Shown here: in pieces, positions 45,396 to 56,974 of the stretch
Layout: every line of letters starts with the position of its first letter
How positions within the stretch are numbered: position 1 is the stretch's first letter
NCBI GenBank assembly: GCA_026873275.1
Contig: JANTUC010000007.1
Location: 2,232,001 to 2,296,000, forward strand
DNA length: 64,000 bases
Direction: 5' to 3'
Source: Pseudopithomyces maydicus
Lineage: Eukaryota > Ascomycota > Dothideomycetes > Pleosporales > Didymosphaeriaceae
Position numbers and translations under genes: made by a program
The notes under the pieces: generated by a model
The model's database searches: none
Told to the model about the DNA's origin: nothing
Seen by the model: the letters and a program-made list of their open reading frames with translations, nothing else

Positions 45396-47534
45396 ATGCG
45401 CATTCTACAGTACCTGATAGTGACTCCAATCTCAATTGGCGTGTTTGCCTGGCCCAGCGGCAACCTCCCAGGAAGCCGCACTATTACACAAGCTCAAGAA
45501 GACTCCATATTGGAAGCAGAACGGCAACATAGTTTAGTACTAGGACTGAAAAGCAACATATTTCCACGCCAGGATCCAGTCCCTTCTTCCCCTTCATTAC
45601 CATTATCAGAGACGACTCCTGACGAACCACCGCCACCCCCGCCCGATACTCCTATAGAACCACCTCCACCCGATACTACTATACAACCACAACCACCACC
45701 GCTGCCAGAGACGACTCCTATAGCACCACCTCAACCTCCGCCCGATGCTCCAATAGCATCACCTCCGCCCGATACTCCTATAGAATCTCCGTCTCCACCA
45801 GAGACAACTCCTATCGCGCCACCACCACCTCCGCCCGATGCTCCAATAGAACCACCGCCTCCTCCACCAGAAATAACTCCTATCGCGCCACCGCCACCTC
45901 CACCCGATGCTCCAATAGCATCAACTTCACCCGATACTCCTATAGAATCTCCGTCACCACCAGAGACAACTCCTATCGCGCCACCACCATCTCCGCCCGA
46001 TGCTCCGATAGAGCCACCGCCTCCTCCGCCAGAGACTACCCCCACCAGCACTATTATCCCTATCGTTCCACTACCAATTCCACCTATTAACCCAGGGCCA
46101 ACCCCGCCCAATATACCAGGGCCGGATCCAGGACCAAACCCAGGACCAGGACCAGATCCAGGACCAGGACCAGACCCAAATCCAGGACCAGATCCAAATT
46201 CAGGACCAGACCCAAATTCAGGACCAGATCCAGGACCAGGACCAGATCCAAATTCAGGACCAGACCCAAATTCAGGACCAGATCCAGGACCAGGACCAGA
46301 TCCAAATCCAGGACCAGACCCAAATTCAGGACCGGATCCAGGACCAGGACCAGATCCAAATTCAGGACCAGACCCAAATTCAGGACCAGACCCAAATTCA
46401 GGACCAGATCCAGGGCCAGGACCAGACCCAAATACAGGACCAGATCCAGGACCAGGACCAAATCCAGGGCCAGATCCAGGACCTAGTCCTCCCGAGAATC
46501 CAAACCCGATAGCTCCTGTGAATCCAAATTGCCCTGCCGATTTTTCGTTAGAAATGCCAAATTGTAACAACTGTGCTGGCGTCGAAGGCAAATGTACGGT
46601 TGGCCCACTAATGACGTGCAACTGCAAGAAAGATGAATGCCCTCCAGACAATGCGAAGCCGAAATGTAGCTCCGAAACCTGTATTGGTGACCAATTCGAC
46701 AAGTGTACGATCTTCAACAAGGGATGTGCGTGTGACGCCTGCCCAACGGGCGATAAGATGCCAATGTGCATAGACAGCATGTGCCAGGGCGGGGATGATA
46801 AAAAATGTACAGTAGAGAACAAGGGCTGTCCTTGTGTATCTTGCCCGACTCACGAAGAGATACCATTTTGTTCTGAATGTGGTGGCGCGGAAAACAAAAT
46901 TTGTAAAGGTGTAAGTGCTGCTCCTACCTCCATCCTGATGTATGCTCTAACCAGGTTGCAGATACCAGAGAAAAACCACCTATTGAAAAATTGTCCGTGT
47001 CTGGATAATCAAGTGCCCGTCTCGAGTCCCGCCCAGAAAGATGATTCAAAACTGAAGGATCCGAAGGCGATAATCACCAACGATAGCTATTGCGAAAGTT
47101 CGAAGTTTGATGGACTGGAACGATGCAAGATCTATAAGTGGACTATAGAGTGGTTGAACAAGAACAAGCCATCTGAGACGAAGCCCGTGTCTACAGTTTT
47201 ATCGACACCTACGCCTCCGCCTCCACCTCCACCTTCGCTTCCGCCTCCTGCGCCATCACCCAAAGCAACTTGTGTTATTGTATCCGAATTATTCACATTT
47301 ATGTTTGAAATTAGAAGGATCGAAAACTGGTCAGGAGATAACGGAGACAAGATAAAAAAGGAGCTTAAGGGATGCGGAATCCTACAAGCATTTGCTCAAA
47401 CGAAGGACACAAATCCCTCAAATGGACTCATTGTGGAGGCCCAGCTTGCAGCAGGTTTTAAAAGCGGATGTGTTGAGCGCGCTATCAAATCAGCGGGTGG
47501 TCCAGACCTCAAATGCTCGAAGTCCAACTCTTAG
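45396..47534 (+). CDS. Secreted proline-rich protein with Cys-rich modules
   Basis: Exons 45396-46910 and 46962-47534 give 695 residues. The 51-bp intron (GTAAGT donor, CTAAC branch, TTGCAG acceptor) is a multiple of three and has no in-frame stop, so retention would add 17 residues. A signal peptide (MRILQYLIVTPISIGVFAWP) precedes two low-complexity arms: first ETTPIAPPPPPPDAPIEPP and DTPIESPSP units, then PGPDPNSGPDP units. Next come three to four Cys modules of the type CnG..xKCTxxNKGCxCxxCP (CNNCAGVEGKCTVG, CIGDQFDKCTIFNKGCACDA, CQGGDDKKCTVENKGCPCVS). A second proline block and a C-terminal domain with four or so Cys follow. The layout resembles a cell-wall or effector-like adhesin; I know no named family. 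The first ATG after the TATA box was used. Confidence 0.75.
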   Translation: MRILQYLIVTPISIGVFAWPSGNLPGSRTITQAQEDSILEAERQHSLVLGLKSNIFPRQDPVPSSPSLPLSETTPDEPPPPPPDTPIEPPPPDTTIQPQPPPLPETTPIAPPQPPPDAPIASPPPDTPIESPSPPETTPIAPPPPPPDAPIEPPPPPPEITPIAPPPPPPDAPIASTSPDTPIESPSPPETTPIAPPPSPPDAPIEPPPPPPETTPTSTIIPIVPLPIPPINPGPTPPNIPGPDPGPNPGPGPDPGPGPDPNPGPDPNSGPDPNSGPDPGPGPDPNSGPDPNSGPDPGPGPDPNPGPDPNSGPDPGPGPDPNSGPDPNSGPDPNSGPDPGPGPDPNTGPDPGPGPNPGPDPGPSPPENPNPIAPVNPNCPADFSLEMPNCNNCAGVEGKCTVGPLMTCNCKKDECPPDNAKPKCSSETCIGDQFDKCTIFNKGCACDACPTGDKMPMCIDSMCQGGDDKKCTVENKGCPCVSCPTHEEIPFCSECGGAENKICKGVSAAPTSILMYALTRLQIPEKNHLLKNCPCLDNQVPVSSPAQKDDSKLKDPKAIITNDSYCESSKFDGLERCKIYKWTIEWLNKNKPSETKPVSTVLSTPTPPPPPPPSLPPPAPSPKATCVIVSELFTFMFEIRRIENWSGDNGDKIKKELKGCGILQAFAQTKDTNPSNGLIVEAQLAAGFKSGCVERAIKSAGGPDLKCSKSNS
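46110..46490 (+). repeat. Coding repeat, PGPDP / PNSGPDP units
   Basis: Tandem CCAGGACCAGATCCA-type units (15-18 bases) with higher-order copies. They encode PGPDP and PNSGPDP, a collagen-like G-P-D pattern without GXY periodicity. Confidence 0.85.
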
Positions 47535-48202
47535 TACTGGTTATGTATAAGTGAGATTAGAATAGTTGAAGCATTGTCACGAGATACTTAAGTCAAGGCT
47601 TGTGACTGGAGAAGAAGAAAAGAACAATGCAAACATTATATAGTAGAGAACTCTGAACATGAATCATTGAAGACGTTTTGAAATTCGCAAAACATTAACT
47701 GAAGAGAAGAAAATAAGAAGTGTTTTGCTCTTTCTCTGTGTCCCTGAAAGTTGTTCCCGGTGAGAAACCTATCTCTCGCTCCATTTCTGTTTCTACTTGG
47801 CGTATTTAGTATTATACAACTGCATGATGCATAGGCCCCTTCTTTTGGTAAACAGGAATCCTTAAAACACCATTGTTGTTCTTTATGGTATCTCGGAGTA
47901 TTGTGGCTGGGGTAAACCGACTATAAAAGTGATGAAATTGGAAACTCCGGAAAATATGTTTGCTATGCGGCAAAATTAAACGCTATCGTAGCGTCTAGAA
48001 TAGTTTTCGGAGCCCTTGAACAGCACAATTGATAAAAGATGAAATGGAAATGTTCCTATATAAATATTCCAAACTCTAGTAATGTAGCTGGGAACCCTTC
48101 TTCTTTGCGTTAGTGGTATTAGAGGTGTGCCGAGAAATAAGTACTGTAAGAAATTCTTGTTTAATCACAATCCTTTAGGATTATCCGCGTTCCATTAGGA
48201 AA
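47535..48202. other. Intergenic between convergent genes
   Basis: AT-rich, no supportable gene. Confidence 0.6.
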
Positions 48203-49830
48203 CTATTTAAATTGATACCAGCGCCGACGCTGCTGTGGACGTTGCATTCTTTCAGACTCGGCCTTTCTCGCTTGTAACATCGCTTCTGTGAAGAGAGGCC
48301 AATCTAGGGTCTTTGTTTCCGCGACATCAAACTCATGACTCTCGACCCTGGCTACAATTGGTTGATTGTCGCTCGCCTCATCTGGGAGTAATCTAGCAAA
48401 ATGCTTTTCCCAAATCCAACCCACCGTTTTGAGCGGGTCATCTTGGTTACGAGCTAACCAGAGTTCTCCCTTGATTGCTAGTACGTCGAAAATCTATGTA
48501 GGGTCAGTTCATGAGTGTATATAAGCAATTACTTGCAAAGATTTGGGGGCCACATACCTCACCAGGAACATATGTTAGATATAAAAATCCATCCTCCTTC
48601 CTATTAGCGGATACATGGAATTGAAAGAGACTGGCAGCCATAAATAAAACTTCCGGCTCTTCCTTGTCAGACTCAGCGCTGAGGGCGTCGATGGAAAATG
48701 TGTTTAGAGCAACTGGCTGAGAAGCCGGAATGGCATGATACATCGGCTGTTTATGTCTATTTTGGGCGGGATCTTCCATATTCGCTGTAGTTCTTGGCTC
48801 GGTCGGTGCAACGGGTTCTGGTTCTTTTCGCAGATGATGATCAGCAGACTCATCATCCACATCCGAAGAATAGTAATCTTCCAGAGAATCGAGGTCTGCA
48901 TACTCAATGTGCGGATATCGCTCTGCAAGTTCCGCCATTGTCATGGTGAGGCCCTCGCGTCCAAAGCGATAGTATTCCGCATTGCCCAAGTCAGCACTCC
49001 ATACTGGCAGGCATAATACAGATATGATTGAAACATTGCCCAATGAAAGATCGGAGAAAGCGGATGAGGTTAGAGATGCCCGTTGTGAGCTGTCGATGGA
49101 ATAAATCGAATCGCGAGGGCGGAGTTTTCGATATACCCGGGAGTTTTTCAAGTCTTCTTCGAACTCTCGTTGGGGAACGACAGCAGCCGTCGAAGATGAA
49201 GAAGGAGCCATGACAGAAGAGCGTTTCGTGTCCACTCGCACTGACCCATGATCTGCAACAATGGCGTCCAAACGGTTCCTGAGGTCGGTATTGCTTTGAA
49301 CGAGGCCTTCAACGAGCTCTACCAAACGATGCATGTTATCTTCGGCTTCTTGCGCAGATTCACTGTATCTGTTTAGCATGCATATCGCGATTTTCAGACT
49401 TCTATACTTACCATTGCAATATCGTGAGCATAAACACAAGACTTAGTTTATGGGCTTGTACTCTATCCAGTAGACCGCCAACATCGCTCTCGTTCATTAC
49501 CCATTTGAATGCTTTAACTTTCCCATCGCTCATGCATTTCCTCACCAGGAATTCCAAGTCCGAATACGTTGTCACGCACGCCGTCAACGTCGCCACGATA
49601 TTTCTCAAACTCAACATTGATCGCCTTGCAGCATTTGTCCTATAAGCGCCCATCAGGTAGACCTGTAACTGTTCGAGAGCGGAAGTGATGCTGTTCATTT
49701 CCTCAAGAATCTGTGAGGCTGATTTCGGCGCGTCGCGAGCATGTGACACGAAATGGTGTAGCATGGGCGCCACACGGGCGGCGGTCGCGATAAGACCCAC
49801 TACCGCTGAGCCGATCGAGAGAGGGTCCAT
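48203..49830 (-). CDS. PigL_N-like domain plus C-terminal SH3-like domain protein
   Basis: Exons 49830-49412, 49362-48558 and 48493-48203 total 1515 nt, 504 residues. The N-terminus (MDPLSIGSAVVGLIATAARV, then APMLHHFVSHARDAPKSAS) matches the amphipathic start shared by fungal NLR/HeLo-like and PigL N-terminal (PF17111-type) domains. A helical bundle follows, then an acidic linker with two tyrosine-serine patches (RPRDSIYSIDSSQ; YADLDSLEDYYSSDVDDES). The C-terminal block FLYLTYVPGEIFDVLAIKG, ELWLARNQDDPLKTVGWIWE fits an SH3 fold (ALYDY-like, then W, then GW). I used the ATG giving MDPLS because that start is conserved in the family; an upstream in-frame start exists. Exon 2 uses the second of two acceptors because the first makes a stop. 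A scaffold or signalling role is inferred. Confidence 0.75.
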
Positions 49831-50361
49831 AATGGAAGGTGTCTGTACTGGGAATAACAGGAGACTGGATGCAGAGTTGCACACAGATAGCAGAATGCAC
49901 TGGGAAGGCTGAGCGCTGAATGTTTAGGCCGAGCCTTTTGCTCGTATTCAGTGTGGCTTGAAACCCCACTACGCGCGGCGCCTTAGCCTTAGAGGGGCAA
50001 CAAATATCACATGACCTGTTCATGTCTACAAGTCCATCACCTTCCTAACGAAAGAACTTGAGCAGTTGTTAAGGTACTGCTCCAAAAGCTGTGATGGGAT
50101 AATATTAGCCTGTAATGACGTTCCTCAACGACTTTCTGTATATAGTGAGTACTAAGCTATATTTGGAAGGTCAAGAACCACCAAGGCTGTGTCAACCCAC
50201 GAGTGACGTAAATTTGGTGTGGGAAATTTCGAAAAACATACCGTTGAGAGCATAGCATCCCTGCGCATACGGAAGGTCGTTGCAGAGAATGAATAGATAT
50301 AAATCAAGACACGTCGCAAGGAAACGATTTCGAGCATGTAGTGCCTGCCCAGCTGCTCAAA
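49831..50361. promoter_or_regulatory. Divergent promoter region
   Basis: About 530 bases between the PigL_N/SH3 gene and the carboxypeptidase. An ATATAAAT element at 50298-50305 lies about 60 bases upstream of the carboxypeptidase ATG. Confidence 0.5.
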
Positions 50362-51709
50362 ATGCGTGCCTCGACCTTCAGCTCGGTTTTCTTCACTTTA
50401 TTAGGCTTTGTCGCGGCCGATGAAAAACTATCCTATGACGGTTACAAGGTTTACCGCGTCAAGACTGGCAAAGAGCTTGAGACCGTCCAGTACAAGCTAA
50501 AAAACTTTGATTTCGAACAATGGAACCATGACAGCAGTTCTCATATCGATGTGGTCATCCCAGCTTCGGAGACCGCTCCTTTTGAAGCTCTTGGTCTGAA
50601 CTTCCGTGTTATGCATGCCAATCTTGGGGACTCTATCGCTGCAGAATCGGCTCCCATAACAGCAAACACGAGACGGCAATCAGGGAATTTGACGTGGTAT
50701 GATTCGTATCATCCATACGCAGACCATATCCGCTACTTCGAAGATTTGCACGCAAGCTTTCCAAATAATTCGGAAATCGTAAGCTCGGGAAAGAGCTACG
50801 AAGGAAGAGATATATACGGCCTCCATTTGTGGGGTAGTGGGGGCCCTGGAAAGCCAGCAGTTCTATACCACGCGACCGTGCATGCAAGAGAGTGGATTGC
50901 CGCACCAGTGAGTAGAAACAGACAATTCAATCCCCAATCAACGCATCTAACCTTCCTAGGTGGTGGAATATATCACCTACCAGCTTGTAACCGGGTACCA
51001 ATCCCGCGACCCCACCGTCCGCACTTTCCTCGACTCCTACGACTTCTTCATCCTACCTTTCGTCAATCCTGACGGGTTTGTCTACTCGCAATCCACAAAT
51101 CGCCTATGGCGCAAGAATCGGCAGCCTGCCCCCAACAACGCGACCTGCCTCGGTCGCGACATCAACCGCAATTGGCCTTTTGCTTGGAATGCCACGTCCC
51201 GCGGCGCCTCGTCCAATCCTTGCTCTGAAACCTATCAAGGTGCCGCGCCTGCGGATGCTCCTGAGACGGCAGGCCTGGACGCTTTTGTGCGTTCTCTGCG
51301 TGACACACAGGGCATCAAGCTGTTCATCGATTGGCACTCGTACGGACAGGATATTCTCAGCCCTTATGGGTTCAACGAGACGCTCTATGCACCTGAGCTG
51401 GGCAAATGGACGAAGGCGGCAAACCTGGTGTCGGGTGCGATTCGTGAGGCCACTAAGGACAGGACGACATTTACCTTTGGACCGAGTGGTGCTGCGCTGT
51501 ATGCAACTACGGGGGCAGCACCTGATCATGTCTATCGAATTGGTGGGGCAGACTTCAGTTACACGGTTGAACTGAGGGATACAGGGGATAATGGATTTAT
51601 ATTGCCACCGGAACAAATTTTGCCCAGCGTAGTGGAACAGTGGGAGGGGCAGAAGGTCTTGATCGGGTTATTGGACGAAGTATTTTTTGATGGGAGGGGA
51701 CCTGCATAG
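50362..51709 (+). CDS. Secreted zinc carboxypeptidase, M14 family
   Basis: This is a carboxypeptidase A-type metalloenzyme that would trim C-terminal residues from peptides outside the cell. Exons 50362-50907 and 50960-51709 give 431 residues. A signal peptide (MRASTFSSVFFTLLGFVAA) and an activation propeptide of about 95 residues (KVYRVKTGKELETVQYKLKN) precede the mature start near TANTRRQSGNLTW. Zinc ligands are H174 and E177 in HAREW and the later His in FIDWHSYGQ. The substrate-binding GRDINRNW (Asn/Arg) and the catalytic Glu in YTVELRDTG are all present, so it should be active. Length and order match fungal metallocarboxypeptidases. The first exon ends on a GTGAGT donor. The TATA element lies about 60 bases upstream. 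Confidence 0.92.
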
Positions 51710-52297
51710 TTTCCGACATGGGAAACGGCAGGTGCGTAGGAGATGGTCTAAGTAGGAAGACCGTATATACTCTCTAGTATATATTTTAAAGCCTATGTAC
51801 TATTCCTTGATCCCAACTACATCAACGACGGTTTTAGTATCACGGTAGGGCTGGACATATTTGACCATGGTGTCTCAGAAATGAAAATGTCCCAAGAAAG
51901 CACACTGCCACGTCGAAATTTGAATTGTAATTATTTTATTTCTTTCCTTGTTCTTCATAAGCTGTTGTCTTCAGTGCGGCGAGTCTGCGCAAATTTCAGC
52001 CTCCCTCACGTTTAGACAGTAAAAATCATGAACCGATTGACAAGGCACGTATTCGCCTTCTAAAGCCATTGTAAGGCGATAAGTCGGATACGCAACGGAA
52101 GATCATCACCGCGCTCGAAAAAAATTGGATTGGAGAAATTGATCGTCCCATTATAGATGTTGCAGGTTTCGGACGCACGGAGAGCCAGTCTTCGCGCCAG
52201 ATCGATGGGTTGCGCATATATAAAGGCCAATAGAACAAAATCTCAAGTTGCATATACGTACATCGATGCAGCTTGAGTATATCGTTTCCTTGTCAAA
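51710..52297. other. Intergenic between convergent genes
   Basis: No supportable gene. Confidence 0.6.
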
Positions 52298-54839
52298 TCA
52301 TCGATACCTCACCCCATCTTGAGGAGCACCCACAGGACCAGAGGAAAACGAGCAGTGCGGTTCCCCGTCGAACATACGTTCTTCGACAACCCCCCACTTG
52401 ACTTTCCGCAAATGTACATCTCTTTCACCGGATGGTGCGTGGCAAGCAGCACTAACAACTAGGCTGCAAGATGCACCAAAAGGTATTGAAAGCTTCAGAC
52501 GTCTCTGTCCCACAAGTCCCACCACCAAAACAAATGCATAGAAAGCGACACAAAGAATCACATAGCTCAGCCCAGAGATACCGCAGCCTGACTTCAGCTT
52601 TGACTCCAGTCGATTCCCACCACGATCGTAGGTTTCAATGTGTACAAGAAAGATGGTCTGCGATAACAGCCTGTCATATGTAAGCAAGGTTTCTCTAAAA
52701 AAACATACCTACCAATGAAGACCTCCACTAATAATCATCAGCGGAAGGGAGAATCGCAATGGCAGTTGTAGGAAGTACGTGTCTCGTTGTTCATGAGATG
52801 GTTTCGTGACTCGCAATCCTTTACGCAACACTCCCATCTTGTTCCACTCGTATGCCCCAGCCCTATTGATTGACAGTATCAGCATTGAATCTCATCATAA
52901 ACGAACCATATTGCTATGGTAATCAAGTTCTTCGTGCAGGGTTGCTTACTGCTTCAATGTCAGTATCAGTACAAGCATTGCAAAGAACCCACTAACCATG
53001 GTAGTGCATTCGCTATTCATGGCGAAATAGCAAAATGAAAGAATAACCTGAGGCGAGTTGGCAACCCATGCAACAAGCAATGTACTCCCTGCACCACCTC
53101 CTATCTTGACAATCGTGCTCGATAAAGTGCCCCAGCCAGCGTTCATATCTCTGTGTGCCAATCGTATTACGAAAACCATGCAGAGTACAAACGAGAATAA
53201 GATGACAACAAATCTAAAGTAGTCAGTTGTGTATACTGTCATACGGTTTCCAGCACTCTGCGTACATGAAGGTAGTCCCCAACTCGCGATCCTTGCCCAA
53301 AGCAGATGAGAAAGGATGTTTTTGATCACGCCACACTCCGCTGGAGCTGACCACTAGCTCGTCAAAGTGATCGGTCTTCAGCGTAGCGACCTCGCTAGAT
53401 TCTAATTTTCCATATGAACCTGAAAAAGAAGCTTCATTTTTCGCTCCACGGTGTGCGACTTCCGCTGTGATGGCGTCCTTGTTGAAAACACAATATTTTT
53501 CTGTCATGTGGTCGCGATGCTCTAGAAAAGAGGCCACTGCATCTCCTATCGTGACTATGAAGTCTGACTTTTCCATGTATAGCGCCCAGATCATAATGCC
53601 CAGTTTGATGGCATTGCATACTATGACAACCAATAGAAAACTTAGACTTATCTGGATCCGGCTTTTAGATGGAAGATTTGTGCCGTAACCCCGAACTACA
53701 CGCGCATACCTAGTTATTTCACTGGTTTCATTTTCCCTGGTGTATACGTCGGTGATATTGATCCAGTCGGTGATATTAAAGGTCATGTTTCCGAAAGGAA
53801 TGTCAAGATCCATCGGTAACTGGTAACTGGGTGGGATATTATTTTTGTCTGTAGGTAATCCTGTGTCGTTGGTGATGTTGATCCAAGAGGCGTATTCGTT
53901 GACTACAAGATAGAGATCTCCAAAATCGACAACATCAGATTTATACTCGCGCCGCCATTGGTCGTTCGAGAACGACGTCAGGCCTGGATTTTCACGTAAT
54001 GCTGTTTCATTATTCGATCCAGATGGAACCGCATAAACATTGAATTCATTCGTGGCTGCGATAAAGATAGCAGTCGAGTTAAAACTACCAAATGTTAGTA
54101 TCAGATGATGTCAGTATCTTGGAAGATCAGGTGATGAACGAACAAGAGGTGTAAAGGTACTGACGACAGTATCAAAACTGCGCACATGAACATTCGCGTC
54201 CACGATATTCTTCTCAGATTGTGGAGACTAAGAGCTCCGATGTCAAACCATCGACCGTTAATATGCTCTCTGTTGATTTCTGCACGAGTAGGAGAGCTCA
54301 GAACCTGCATAGTATAATTGCTTGCACTGAGGAGTATTGTGCTTAGTACATTGATGACAATGTGGATGGCACTGCTGAGTTGTGACATGCCCAAGGAACT
54401 AGAGATGAAGGGTTCCGCAAAGCCATTTTTGAATCCTGAGTTCCTGGTAGCAGCAACGACCAACACGGCAACGTTGAAGCATAAAATGAGAGCCGATGTA
54501 CAACTACCCATTAAGACACCCATTCGCCAGCCATGATATCGGCTCGTGGATTCGGTGGATTCATTCCGTTCATTGACGTACTGATAATGTCTTTCAGATG
54601 ACTTGGCCAAGTTTGTTGACTCTAGATACGCGATGCCATTGCGAAGGAAGCGAGGCACAGACTTTCCCGCGTGGGCTATGCTGAAGGAGGATTTGTGTTT
54701 GGGAGTTTGATGAGTACTCAACAAGTGGCGATCCTCTGATTCGGTTGTAGATGCTGTGGTAGTTCTAATACATTAGCGCAAAGAGTACCAGGTGCATGAT
54801 TGCTTAGCTACCTACGGATATGAATGCAACTCTGTCCAT
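52298..54839 (-). CDS. DUF6536 polytopic membrane protein
   Basis: Six exons total 2244 nt, 747 residues: 54839-54812, 54753-54144, 54084-53266, 53213-52950, 52862-52713 and 52670-52298. The DUF6536 core is clear: RYHGWRMGVLMGSCTSALIL, then INVLSTILLSASNYTMQVLS and PTRAEINREHINGRWFDIGA. Further family landmarks are TIGDAVASFLEHRDHMTEKY, VAWVANSPQVILSFCYFAMN, LQLPLRFSLPLMIISGGLHW with LLSQTIFLVHIE, and the C-terminal FGASCSLVVSAACHAPSGER. About seven membrane helices and several N-glycosylation sites in the first loop (WINITNDT, NMTFNITDWINITD). Function unknown; fungi carry many copies. The exon 4 end is the least certain: GTTAGT upstream would shorten the loop but breaks the frame, so GTAAGC was used. 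Confidence 0.85.
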
Positions 54840-55962
54840 GGCTCCTGGCTGGATGAAGGATATATTGTAAAGCTTGAGGAATGTCGGTCCATCTAGGTCG
54901 GGTGATATTATTTGAGTGTTTGTTAGCTACTCTAGCTACAATGCATTCAATGTCGTTGGGACTGGGCAGTTGAGAAAGATTGTATGGTTTGTGTAATGGT
55001 GAAAAATTGCCGAGCCAATATGACGACGATGACGCAAAAAAATGGTTGGAAAAAGGTGTCTCCCCAGTGGACAGCGTAAAAAGGTGGCGTAGAAAAAGTT
55101 CAAAGATTGTATAACAAACACAACTACGGAGCAGTTTTGACCCAATAATGTCCAGGAGGGACTGTAGGTGCGGCTGAGTTCTTGGCGACTCGGCTTATAC
55201 ATGTAATGCGACTTGATCAAGTTAGATCCGGTTTTAAGATGCAGTCGAACAACCTCTGAGCCTGAAGTATTTCTTGGTCTTAATGATATCATATCAGATT
55301 CTCACAACTCGCATGGTATTCGTCGCTGCAGTTGACTGTGCAATACATGTACTAAACCGTAGGTTGAATCATAGGGTCCCAACAATGTGAAATTCTTTCT
55401 GAACGATGTGCCTCGGTTCCAAAATAGAAATTGTAGCGTCTCTCCATTAGCCCAATCATTCATGAGAACCTGGCATATAATATACGCCTACTGCGATTCT
55501 CTATCTGTATCTTGACAACGAAACGCGTTTTGCAAATTATGGATAATTCCCAGGATTGTGAATCTTTGCCTTGTGTTGGATAGAGCCATGCTGTCTCGTG
55601 ATAGCAATCTCGAACGTCCGAGCTTTCTTTTAGGGTGACCTGGTTTCAGCCGCTCAGGTAAGCGCTGACATTGTAGGGCGGTTTGCCGAGGAGCGCTTGC
55701 TTCGCCCACTTACGCCCGTAAGCCGAATGAAGAATTATTCCCGACAGTAAGATTTTTTTATAGAACAAAAGAAGTATCCCAGCAAGTGCGATATCTGCGA
55801 GTTGGAAAAGTTTTTCTCCTTTTCATGATGGGTAGCTCAAGTAAAATACTATCAATGTTGGTGTTTCGAGGTTCCTAATTTCCTTGAAGAACAGACTATA
55901 TTCAGAACTACGCTTTGAGCATATTATCATTTCACACTCCACTTCCAGGAACCATTTAACAG
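54840..55962. other. Intergenic, no gene seen
   Basis: Holds the DUF6536 promoter and the 3' flank of the DUF6594 gene. Confidence 0.55.
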
Positions 55963-56974
55963 CTATTGCGGATCACTTTTCTCCAACTGTCCATCGAGTT
56001 TGGTCTGTCCGATCTGGATGATCACCAGATATATGGCCACAGCAGCTAGAAATACACTCAGGGAATCTTTGTTATCTGCGCCAAATGCTCTTACGAGTGC
56101 GACTAGAAGGGTCGAGGCCGCAAGCACCCAGACAATAGAGATCCAGAAGAAATATTCCATGAAAAACGGGTCGAAGGTTGTTGTAGTTGCGATAATGGCC
56201 ACCGAAAGAAAAGCAATCGACACAAGGACCCCCAGGGCGATCAGAAACTTCCAGAGCTGCTTCATTCTCGGGTTTGGAACCACGATAGTGCCGTGCTGCA
56301 TGACAGCCCCACGTTGACGTTCGAGCATACTCTTTTTTCTCTTGAATACGACATCGGGGACATCTTGACCACAAAATCTTTTTAGCCACTCTCTGTCTCT
56401 AGAAGTCATTTGGTCGGGGTTTGATTCTACGATCGAATTCGTGCTAACGCCGAAGTCACTCGTAAGAAGCATCCAGTGCTCATTCTTCTCCCCGCTATCC
56501 ATGGTAAAGTGAGTCAATGATACGCCACGCTGAGCGGCATAAACAGGGTCTTCGAGCTGACGCCACTTCAAGTTTGCCTTCAATTGGTTATCCAGATCAT
56601 GCAGCAGGCTCGTGACTCGATCCAGCAGCACATCGCGCTGTGCCTTGTCATTGCAGAGCTCGACTCTTGTTTCCAGCTCTCGTATCTGCTCATAAGTGTT
56701 CTTTAGACAAAGTTCCCTCAGAGAAGCAAATGTTGGCACAAAGGTTGGGTATCCATCTTGCAGCCTTTGTTGATACGTGTTCGGTTTGGTCCTTCTTCTG
56801 GCAAGCCCAGTGGCTCGCTCCGAATGCATCACTTGATCTGTTTCACATAAGCCGTGGCTTTCTCGTCGCAGTAACACACATACCGTTCCCAATCTGGTTC
56901 ATCTCAAGATCAACTTGGTGTTGGTACGTATCATTACCAGTTGTTTCAGATATCGTGGAATACTTGGAATTCAT
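55963..56974 (-). CDS. DUF6594 domain membrane protein
   Basis: Exons 56974-56884 and 56831-55963 give 319 residues. The N-terminal half is a helical soluble domain with the DUF6594 pattern (QDGYPTFVPTFASLRELCLK, EQIRELETRVELCNDKAQRD). The C-terminus has three close membrane helices: FLIALGVLVSIAFLSVAIIA, YFFWISIVWVLAASTLLVAL and LSVFLAAVAIYLVIIQIGQ. This two-part layout is standard for the family, whose role is unknown. Start chosen: MNSKYSTISETTGNDTYQHQ in exon 1, spliced with a GTATGT donor and AAG acceptor to keep the frame. It lies next to the DUF6536 gene on the same strand, but 1.1 kb apart, so there is no evidence of co-transcription. Confidence 0.8.

Noticed and set aside
45731..46822. 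363-residue minus-strand glycine/proline-like frame
   Set aside because: It is the shadow of the proline-rich coding repeats.
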